From a virus, in the IMG/VR virus record IMGVR_UViG_3300017741_000005, positions 1 through 54,622 of that record: a DNA stretch of 54,622 nt; one strand, written 5' to 3'. Below the pieces are notes generated by a model. The model saw only the letters and a list, made by a program, of their open reading frames with translations, was not told where the DNA came from and searched no databases. Position 1 is the stretch's first letter. The number at the start of each line of letters is the position of its first letter. Both the position numbers and the translations under genes were made by a program. This document shows positions 48,452 through 54,622 of the stretch, in pieces.

Positions 48452-49401
48452 TGGCTCATCAGGTAGAAACAATGGCATACGCAGGGGAAGTTCCGTGGCA
48501 TGGCCTCGGTGTCCCTGTCTCAAATGACCTAACACCTCAACAGATGCAACAGAAGGCAGGTCTTGACTGGACAGTCGAGAAACAAGACCTTGTGACTGCA
48601 TCTGGTGCAAAGGTCGATGGTAAACAAGCACTGGTTCGCACATCTGATAACAAAGTTTTAGATGTTATTGGTAAAGGTTGGAATCCAGTTCAGAATGATG
48701 AGGCGTTTGACTTCTTCTCTGAGTATGTTCTTGCAGGTGATATGGAAATGAACACCGCAGGTTCACTTAGGGATGGTAACATGGTCTGGGCTCTTGCGAA
48801 AGTAAAGGACTCCTTCACTATTCTTGGTGAAGACCAAGTTGACTCTTATCTCTTGTTTTCAAATCCACACCAATATGGTAAAGCAATTGATGTTCGGTTC
48901 ACACCTATTCGTGTGGTCTGTAACAACACACTTTCTTTGTCACTTGGTCAAAAGGTAGAAAAGTCTGTATCTTTGAACCACCGCACACAGTTCAATCCTG
49001 ACTCTGTAAAAGAGACATTGGGTATTGCGTCTGAAAAATTCCAACTATATAGAGAGACTGCCGAGTTTCTTTCAACCAAGAGGTTTACAGTGGAATCACT
49101 CGTTCAATACTACAATGAGGTCTTTCCTCGCACCTATCAAGGTAAGAAGGAAATCTCTGTCAAGGACTTTACTGACTTGTCTTCTAATGGACAGAAAGCG
49201 TATGAAGTTCTGGATACTCAGCCAGGCGCACAGTTTGGTGAGGGAACATGGTGGCAAGCACTGAATAGTGTCACCTATCTGACCGACCACCAACTTGGTC
49301 GTGAGGCAGACACACGTTTGACCTCTGCATGGTTCGGTGCAAACCAATCACGCAAAGTGAAAGCAGTTGAGAAAGCAGTGGAGTATGCGAACGCTGTTTA
49401 A
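48451..49401 (+). CDS. DUF932 phage/plasmid-like protein
   Basis: 316 residues. MAHQVETMAYAGEVPWHGLGVPV is the hallmark N-terminus of DUF932 (phage/plasmid-like, TIGR03299 type), followed by WNPVQNDEAFDFF, VDVRF-like IDVRFTPIRVVCNNTLSLSL and LTSAWFGANQSRKVKAVEKAVEYA. The family is widespread on mobile elements, often suspected to act in DNA metabolism; biochemistry is unknown. It ends overlapping a 50-residue gene. Confidence 0.85.
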   Translation: MAHQVETMAYAGEVPWHGLGVPVSNDLTPQQMQQKAGLDWTVEKQDLVTASGAKVDGKQALVRTSDNKVLDVIGKGWNPVQNDEAFDFFSEYVLAGDMEMNTAGSLRDGNMVWALAKVKDSFTILGEDQVDSYLLFSNPHQYGKAIDVRFTPIRVVCNNTLSLSLGQKVEKSVSLNHRTQFNPDSVKETLGIASEKFQLYRETAEFLSTKRFTVESLVQYYNEVFPRTYQGKKEISVKDFTDLSSNGQKAYEVLDTQPGAQFGEGTWWQALNSVTYLTDHQLGREADTRLTSAWFGANQSRKVKAVEKAVEYANAV

Positions 49402-49537
49402 TCTCATAAATCGTTGGAGAGGGGTGTTCTTTGAACACCCTGACCCAATCGAAGAAAATATCGGAGAAGATGTAAGACCACATTGGGTTATGTCTACTCA
49501 AGATAAATATCGTTCGCAGGAAGAAGAAGAGTTCTAA
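49385..49537 (+). CDS. Small acidic hypothetical protein (short gene)
   Basis: 50 residues: MRTLFNLINRWRGVFFEHPDPIEENIGEDVRPHW, ending EEEEF. The start overlaps the DUF932 end, and the TAA overlaps the peroxiredoxin ATG. Unknown function. Confidence 0.58.
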   Translation: MRTLFNLINRWRGVFFEHPDPIEENIGEDVRPHWVMSTQDKYRSQEEEEF

Positions 49538-50073
49538 TGTTTAATCAAATACCAAATGTGACCTTCCAAACAAGAGTTCGAGACGACAGTTTGTTTGGAG
49601 ATAATCCCTTTCGATGGGAAGAAGTAACAACCGATGAACTATGGGGAAAAGGACGACACATCGTCTTTAGTTTGCCTGGCGCATACACTCCAACCTGTTC
49701 CACCTATCAACTACCAGATTATGAAAAGATGACCGCCGATGGCGAGTTTGCGAAGTTTGGTATCGATACAGTAAATTGTATTTCCGTCAATGATGCGTTT
49801 GTCATGAACTGTTGGGGACGTGACCAAGGTATCGAAAATATTCGATTGATTCCTGATGGCTCAGGCACATTTACTCGTCAGATGGGTATGCTTGTTGATA
49901 AAGATAATCTTGGTTTTGGAATGCGTTCATGGCGATATGCGATGATTATCGATAATGGTTTCATTGAAACATTCTTACCCGAAGAAGGATTTATTGACAA
50001 TTGTCCTGAAGACCCTTATGGAGAATCTAGTCCTCAGAATGTATTGGATATTTTGTCGGAGAATAATCTTTAG
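49537..50073 (+). CDS. Peroxiredoxin (Prx5-like)
   Basis: 178 residues. The active site PGAYTPTC at 47-54 has peroxidatic Cys54 with Thr51; LPDYEKM and a downstream MRSWRYAMIIDNG with the conserved Arg follow, as in the Prx5/AhpE class. It reduces peroxides and alkyl hydroperoxides using host thiols, probably protecting the infected cell. The 3' end overlaps the convergent ANL gene by 47 bp. Confidence 0.88.
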   Translation: MFNQIPNVTFQTRVRDDSLFGDNPFRWEEVTTDELWGKGRHIVFSLPGAYTPTCSTYQLPDYEKMTADGEFAKFGIDTVNCISVNDAFVMNCWGRDQGIENIRLIPDGSGTFTRQMGMLVDKDNLGFGMRSWRYAMIIDNGFIETFLPEEGFIDNCPEDPYGESSPQNVLDILSENNL

Positions 50074-51364
50074 ATAGAATAAATCGACTTGCATGGTTTG
50101 AGACCAATTGTAATATTGCGACTCTTTGGTGCAAGTCTTTTTCTATCTGTTGACACAACAACTCTGTTTCATGTCCTCGAAGTTGTTCCATATTGATTTT
50201 GGTGTCCTGCATAAATGGTGTTAGGTCAATGTCGTCTGGTAGATTTAACTTTCGAGGTTCGATAAAGAACTGGTCATCAATCATATATAAATCATCTTCG
50301 ATATATCTTGGTTTGTCCCACAATTCACACATAATCTCTTTACCATCAAATTCATAGAAGTCATCTGGTAAGACTCCAAGACCATTCTCTTTGACCACAC
50401 TATTCTCATCAACAAAGTTTACAAGTAAAGGAATGGCCGTATCGATTGAACCATAATGAGAATGAAACTTTACATTATATTCTCGTGTAAGGTCGGCAAA
50501 AGATTGGTCGAGTGCAAATCCACACATATTGATATTGACAGTTCGTTTGAATGGCCCTGAGAATGATTCAAGAAAGTTCATCAGTTCTGCCTTGTTTGGT
50601 ATCATAATGTGTGAGGGTGGATACTGAAGTAGGTCATGAAGTCCCTGCATCATATCTTCATTTTCTTCTTGACTGAGGTCATGACCTATTGCAAATGACC
50701 CGTGGACATGCGCTTTCATCAAGGCAGGTAAGAGTGATGTAAGTAAAGCAGATGCGTGATGTAAGTTTCTAGAATGAATGACCTTTGAATCGGACTTGAA
50801 CTCAAATACATCTACATTGCGTTTCGATATTTCATATACCTCTTTGTGTGAAAACAAGATTGGTCGAGAGGGTTTTGTTGAACCACTAGTAGAAGATAAA
50901 AGAAATGGGTCAGTCGGTTCTATCGAGACATTGTAAGTCTGTTCAGGCCAGTGACCATTCTTATCTAGTTGAGGTGTCTTTCTTACATCAATTGATTTGC
51001 CACCATATAGTCTTATCATCTTATCGTGTAGACCATCATATATCCCTGACATGTCTAATGAGGAGTCGTAGATAAAATAATCAGATGGGCCGTGTAGTGC
51101 AAGTTTCGTATATGGAAGGGACAATTCAGTAGCAGGACTATCTAGAATAATTATTTTAAGACCAAGTTCTGCACATGCGAAGATAGATGCGACATGATAA
51201 GTTGAAACAGGTAAAATTGATATTGTAATGAGGTCACCTTTTTTTGCACCTCGGTCTGTGAGAAGTGCCTTGACCTTATCAATTTTTACACATATTTCAG
51301 ATTTACTTTCGTTGTCAAAAATAATATCATCAACTATGATACTACGATTTAATGTGTTTTGCAT
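50027..51364 (-). CDS. ANL-superfamily adenylating enzyme (paralogue B)
   Basis: 445 residues. AKKGDLITISILPVSTYHVASIFACAELGLKIIILD, then the P-loop FLLSSTSGSTKPSRPILFSHKEV at about 152-176, much nearer the ANL consensus than paralogue A; NLHHASALLTSLLPALM matches the equivalent segment of A. The usual C-terminal catalytic lysine domain is shortened. It would adenylate a carboxylate. It is the last gene of the minus operon headed by RNR, with AGGA upstream of its ATG, and next to a carbamoyltransferase. Substrate unknown. Confidence 0.72.
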   Translation of the reverse strand: MQNTLNRSIIVDDIIFDNESKSEICVKIDKVKALLTDRGAKKGDLITISILPVSTYHVASIFACAELGLKIIILDSPATELSLPYTKLALHGPSDYFIYDSSLDMSGIYDGLHDKMIRLYGGKSIDVRKTPQLDKNGHWPEQTYNVSIEPTDPFLLSSTSGSTKPSRPILFSHKEVYEISKRNVDVFEFKSDSKVIHSRNLHHASALLTSLLPALMKAHVHGSFAIGHDLSQEENEDMMQGLHDLLQYPPSHIMIPNKAELMNFLESFSGPFKRTVNINMCGFALDQSFADLTREYNVKFHSHYGSIDTAIPLLVNFVDENSVVKENGLGVLPDDFYEFDGKEIMCELWDKPRYIEDDLYMIDDQFFIEPRKLNLPDDIDLTPFMQDTKINMEQLRGHETELLCQQIEKDLHQRVAILQLVSNHASRFILSKDYSPTKYPIHSED

Positions 51365-51755
51365 GAATCTTACATCCTATAAATTCATTATAATACATAT
51401 CATTCAAAAGAACATCGTGTTCGAACTGGAGTTTGGCCTCGTAGTAAGAACACTCACCTTTGGTTTGACAAAGACGAAGTATCTCACGTTCAAATGATGC
51501 ACCCTCTTCAATAAGAGTCTGAACAGTTTCACTTGAACCACAGTAGTCTCTCCAGTTAGATTCTACTCGTGAAACTCTTTTTCTTTTTTTACCTTTAAGT
51601 GGTGGAAGTTTACGACTTGACCAAAAGAATTTTTTACCAATATATTTTTTACCATTTTTCAGATTCATCAAACAATAGACAAACCCTTGATAACTCTCTA
51701 ATAACTCATCAGTCGGAAGAAACGTCTTCCCCTGATATGACCACTCGTGTATCAT
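51342..51755 (-). CDS. GIY-YIG-like nuclease domain protein
   Basis: 137 residues. GFVYCLMNLKNGKKYIGKKFF is a GIY-YIG core (VYC and YIG strands); an Arg follows in SSRK and a likely catalytic Glu in YYEAKLQFE. WRDYCGSS and CKIHAKHIK complete the T4-like phage version. It could be a homing-type or repair nuclease. Start at ATG 51755, because the longer frame from 51785 lies fully in the preceding gene; either is possible. It overlaps both neighbours. Confidence 0.68.
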   Translation of the reverse strand: MIHEWSYQGKTFLPTDELLESYQGFVYCLMNLKNGKKYIGKKFFWSSRKLPPLKGKKRKRVSRVESNWRDYCGSSETVQTLIEEGASFEREILRLCQTKGECSYYEAKLQFEHDVLLNDMYYNEFIGCKIHAKHIKS

Positions 51756-53478
51756 TTTTTTCAATCCAGTAATATCTGTCTTCATGGTGTAACACTAGTG
51801 CATCAAGAGGTGTTCTCGCTAGCACTTTTAATGCACCTACTAGATTATTTATAATGGGTTCACCTCTACGATTAAATGACGTATTGAGAAGAACTCCATC
51901 AAACGCAGTGAGTATATCGTAGAATAATGGATTGGTATCTTGGTCTACAACGTGTAGACGAGTCGTGTTGTCTATGTGAGTGACGGCGTTTAGTTTGTTT
52001 TGATATCTTGGTTTTACCTTTGCGACATATGACATGTGTTCCATGTTATCAAGACTAGAGGACTCAAAATACTTGTTGCAATCTTCTTTGCGACAGGCAG
52101 CCGCATATGGTCTGAACCACTCTCTGAATTTTACAGTAGAATTTAGTTTTTCTTTTGCGGTTCTAATAGATGCGTCACATATGATTGACCTGTGTCCAAG
52201 AGCTCTAGGCCCGACCTCAACATCACCTTGAATCAAACCAATGACTTTACCATCACGAAGTCTCTGTCCAATCTCTTCGATAGTAACTTCAGTATCAAAG
52301 AACTTAGGACGATTGTGTAGGTCTCTGTCATTCATCGAGAATGCAGGGCCTGCAAATCTAAGGTCATAATCTGTTTTCTTGAGAAGATTTAGTCTACTCA
52401 TTTCTCGGAACATCATACCTACAGACAATCCACCATCTTCAGGATTCGGTGGAACATACACATTTATATCTGGAAATGTTTGTCTTACTTTCTCATTTGC
52501 TAGGACGTTCATTGCAGAACCACCAGTGAGAATGAGATTATTGTCATGGAGTTTGATGTCGTCTATGAAGTGTTCTTTAATAATATCAATAAGTGTTTCT
52601 TCAAAAAAGGATTGAAGTGTAGCGGCAATCATATATTGAGATGCCCCATTGATTGATACTCTTCCTCTGTTTTCAGGAAACTTTTCAAGAAAGTGTGATG
52701 CAGTATATGCTCCAAATCTCTGGTCGTCTATACCAAACACCTCTTGTGCCATGGCCCGATAACCATCACACGTTATAAGATTTTCACGATGTTTATGAAA
52801 GTCTCTATTTCTGTCAACAAGGGATTGAACATCTCTTGGTTTTGGACTAGCATATGCCGCCATTGCCATCACCTTACCAACCACACCTAAAGAATATCCA
52901 TGAGATGTGTTAGCATAAACTTCGTTTAGTGGATATGAGTTTGATTGATAGAACCCTGATATATGATATCCATAATTAGTTCCAGTTATCTGTTTCTTAT
53001 TTCTAAATGTTGCTGTGCGAAAATGTGTATCGTCTCCACCATTATCGAATGATATCACAAAAGCATTATCGAATCCAGACTGACCATATCCACACCAAGC
53101 ATGTGCGTCATGATGATGAATGGAATCACTAGATTCGTAAGCGTCATAGGTTGTTATTATTTTATCTTCAACGAAGACTTTGCCAGTAAAATCACCCAAT
53201 GCACTAGTTCTCTCGACAACATGAGGTGTATCTGAAAATAGATTGGCACTATTAAACTTTATATAAACATTACTAAATTCTTTAGAACCATAGAGGTCTA
53301 ATACACTATCTTGACAAAAAACAAAGTCTGAAGTTATCATGTTAGATTTTATGAATAATGAGTGTTTCACTCCTATGATGCGGTCAAACTCATACACAAA
53401 CATCTTATCAGTGTCAGGTTCATATATGGTTATAGACGAGTCGTGAAAACCCATGTAGTATGTAAGTATCGGTTTCAT
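51709..53478 (-). CDS. Carbamoyltransferase (NodU/CmcH/TobZ family)
   Basis: 589 residues, full length. The N-terminal YrdC/Kae1-like half has the metal site HHDAHAW at about 121-127, then FVISFDNGGDD, LILTGGSAMNVLANEKV and YVPPNPEDGGLSVG. The C-terminal half has GLIQGDVEVGPRALGHRSI and LLNTSFNRRGEPI. It transfers a carbamoyl group from carbamoyl phosphate by way of carbamoyl-AMP to a hydroxyl. Such phage enzymes have been linked, from memory, to carbamoylated hydroxymethylcytosine in DNA; sugars or small molecules are other targets. It starts 8 bp after a zinc-ribbon gene in the RNR operon. Confidence 0.93.
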   Translation of the reverse strand: MKPILTYYMGFHDSSITIYEPDTDKMFVYEFDRIIGVKHSLFIKSNMITSDFVFCQDSVLDLYGSKEFSNVYIKFNSANLFSDTPHVVERTSALGDFTGKVFVEDKIITTYDAYESSDSIHHHDAHAWCGYGQSGFDNAFVISFDNGGDDTHFRTATFRNKKQITGTNYGYHISGFYQSNSYPLNEVYANTSHGYSLGVVGKVMAMAAYASPKPRDVQSLVDRNRDFHKHRENLITCDGYRAMAQEVFGIDDQRFGAYTASHFLEKFPENRGRVSINGASQYMIAATLQSFFEETLIDIIKEHFIDDIKLHDNNLILTGGSAMNVLANEKVRQTFPDINVYVPPNPEDGGLSVGMMFREMSRLNLLKKTDYDLRFAGPAFSMNDRDLHNRPKFFDTEVTIEEIGQRLRDGKVIGLIQGDVEVGPRALGHRSIICDASIRTAKEKLNSTVKFREWFRPYAAACRKEDCNKYFESSSLDNMEHMSYVAKVKPRYQNKLNAVTHIDNTTRLHVVDQDTNPLFYDILTAFDGVLLNTSFNRRGEPIINNLVGALKVLARTPLDALVLHHEDRYYWIEKNDTRVVISGEDVSSD

Positions 53479-53486
53479 ATCTCTAT

Positions 53487-53612
53487 TTATCCTATTTCAA
53501 TCTCTGACCCACACATCGGACAATAAATTGGTTCTTCATCAGAGTCAACTACAGACACCTCTGTCTCTGTCTGGCATACAACACAGAATAATTCAAAGAT
53601 GTCACCCTCCAT
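53487..53612 (-). CDS. Zinc-ribbon microprotein between nrdB and the carbamoyltransferase
   Basis: 41 residues with two CxxC knuckles: CVVC at 10-13 and CPMC at 31-34, a complete zinc ribbon in an acidic protein. The ATG overlaps the nrdB stop (TAATG) and the carbamoyltransferase follows 8 bp later. It may be a small adaptor or transcription-type zinc ribbon; function unknown. Confidence 0.68.
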   Translation of the reverse strand: MEGDIFELFCVVCQTETEVSVVDSDEEPIYCPMCGSEIEIG

Positions 53613-54574
53613 TATGCCGCAACCTTATCCCAGCCCCAATCACCTTCCATACCATTTACGGAATATTCTGTGACACGTTTCTCAAAGAAGTTGTCGTGGG
53701 ATGCACCATTCAGAACCCAATCTAACCACGGCAGTGGATTGTCCTTGACACCGAACTTTGGTTTCATACCAAGTTGTAGAAGTCTGCGGTCTGCAATGTG
53801 ACGGATGTATTGTTTAACATCTTCCTCAGACAGACCTTCCATCTCCATACCATCAAAAGCAAGTTTGATGAAACGGTCTTCGAGTTTGACTACATCTTTT
53901 GCCATCTGATAGATTTTAGATTTGAGTTCATCATTGACGATACGAGGATGTTCCTCGCAGAACTCACGGAAGAGTTTCGCATTACCCTGAACGTGAACAG
54001 TCTCGTCACGAATAGACCACTCAACAATTGTTCCCATACCCTTCATCTTACCATACCGTTGGAAGTTCAACAACATCACAAACGATGCGAACACTGACAG
54101 ACCTTCGTTGAATACAGACTGTGCGAGGGCCAATGCCAGACCCGTATGACTGTTGATGTCACCCTGTTTCATGAAGTCAATCTTGTCGGACATCTCTTTG
54201 TATTCGAGGAACATATGGAAGTCCTCATCAGGCAGACCCAGAGTATCATTCAACAATGCATATGCACGTTGGTGAACTGCTTCTCGACCCGCAAACGATG
54301 ATAACATATTACGGACTTCATTATTCTTGAACTTTGGAATCAGAAGTTCGTGGTAGTTCTCACCAACTTGAACATCTGATTGTGTAAACAGACGGAGAAC
54401 CTGTGTGATAAAGTTCTTCTCTGGTTCACTCAGTTTAGTCTTCCAATCCTGAACGTCTTCGGACAGTTCTGCTTCGTCTTCAATCCAGTGTATCTCTTCG
54501 TGTTTCTTTGATAGTTCCACTGCCCACGGGTAGAGGAACGGCCGGTATGTTTTTGAAAAATCTAGTAATGACAT
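53612..54574 (-). CDS. nrdB: Ribonucleotide reductase beta subunit NrdB
   Basis: 320 residues, class I small subunit. All metal ligands are visible: D67, E98, H101, E157, E191 and H194, with the radical Tyr at Y105 (E98+7, as E115/Y122 in E. coli). It supplies the radical for reduction of ribonucleotides by NrdA. The C-terminal tail ends EGDWGWDKVAA. Transcribed just after nrdA, 3 bp apart. Confidence 0.95.
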   Translation of the reverse strand: MSLLDFSKTYRPFLYPWAVELSKKHEEIHWIEDEAELSEDVQDWKTKLSEPEKNFITQVLRLFTQSDVQVGENYHELLIPKFKNNEVRNMLSSFAGREAVHQRAYALLNDTLGLPDEDFHMFLEYKEMSDKIDFMKQGDINSHTGLALALAQSVFNEGLSVFASFVMLLNFQRYGKMKGMGTIVEWSIRDETVHVQGNAKLFREFCEEHPRIVNDELKSKIYQMAKDVVKLEDRFIKLAFDGMEMEGLSEEDVKQYIRHIADRRLLQLGMKPKFGVKDNPLPWLDWVLNGASHDNFFEKRVTEYSVNGMEGDWGWDKVAA

Positions 54575-54577
54575 TTT

Positions 54578-54622
54578 TTATCCCTCGCAAGCACGACATT
54601 CATCGTCTTCTTGTGTTTCTAA
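54578..54622 (-). CDS. nrdA: Ribonucleotide reductase alpha subunit NrdA, C-terminal end only
   Basis: The right window edge holds the last 14 codons on the minus strand (LETQEDDECRACEG, then TAA). The CxxC near the C-terminus is the redox pair expected at the end of NrdA, and the position before nrdB supports the call. The gene continues outside the window. Confidence 0.75.
   Translation of the reverse strand, partial: LETQEDDECRACEG

Noticed and set aside
1-54622. CRISPR array, insertion sequence, integrase or attachment site
   Set aside because: No regularly spaced repeats, transposase or integrase motifs, or flanking direct repeats were seen.

Overview
The window is part of the genome of a T4-like myovirus (Straboviridae/Kyanoviridae-type contractile-tailed phage), most probably marine. 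This rests on the T4 gene order 13-14-15-16-17-18-19-20-67/68-21-22-23, the T4 replisome and recombination set (43, 44, 62, 45, 41, 46/47, uvsX, uvsY, uvsW, regA), the late sigma factor gp55, and late promoters reading TATAAATA. Hsp20, peroxiredoxin, ThyX, RNR and a carbamoyltransferase are cargo typical of marine T4-like phages. The host is probably an alphaproteobacterium. The phage carries a circularly permuted two-piece tmRNA whose tag is ANDNYAHEEYALAA, and a pseudoazurin-type copper protein. Both features fit that class, but host assignment is an inference.

Layout. Positions 1-12592 (+) hold the virion module: the end of a tail-fibre-like gene, then neck, sheath terminator, terminase, sheath, tube, portal, core, protease, scaffold and major capsid, with late promoters before gp18 and the gp68-position gene and terminators after gp19 and gp23. 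Positions 12671-15282 (-) are a cargo island of two independently promoted genes: a DUF262-HNH nuclease-like protein and a DruA/DUF4338-like protein. Positions 15426-24424 (+) hold small early genes, a PaaK-like adenylating enzyme with a possible detached N-half, a second tail-tube-fold protein, UvsY, UvsW and two paralogous radical SAM proteins. Positions 24537-42433 (+) hold gp55, gp47/46, gp45, gp44, PsiE-like, dCMP deaminase, gp62, RegA, cupin, Hsp20, gp43, a 2OG oxygenase-like protein, a primase-polymerase-like protein, two sugar-nucleotide enzymes, UvsX, gp41 and ThyX.

Positions 42426-50073 (+) are accessory: a second 2OG-oxygenase-like protein, a lipoprotein cell-wall hydrolase, an ANL adenylating enzyme, an unidentified structured RNA, tRNA-Gly(TCC), the permuted tmRNA, pseudoazurin, small membrane proteins, a DUF932 protein and peroxiredoxin. 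Positions 50027-54622 (-) form one tight operon read leftwards: nrdA (C-terminal end only), nrdB, a zinc-ribbon microprotein, a carbamoyltransferase, a GIY-YIG-like protein and a third ANL enzyme.

Regulation. At least fifteen early/middle promoters share TTGAC(A/T), a spacer of almost always 17 bp and TATAAT-like -10 boxes, often with an extended TGA before the -10. They are probably read by the host housekeeping sigma factor, while gp55 would drive the TATAAATA late promoters. Several early promoters have perfect dyads inside them, and some put the -10 exactly one step before an ATG, which suggests leaderless mRNAs.

The strongest candidates for new biology are the phage-borne permuted tmRNA, the DruA-like plus DUF262-HNH island, the structured RNA at 45903-45974, and the set of adenylating, radical SAM and carbamoyltransferase enzymes, which could make or transfer an unusual group onto DNA, glycan or a small molecule. 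All functional names come from reading motifs by eye; no database search was possible.
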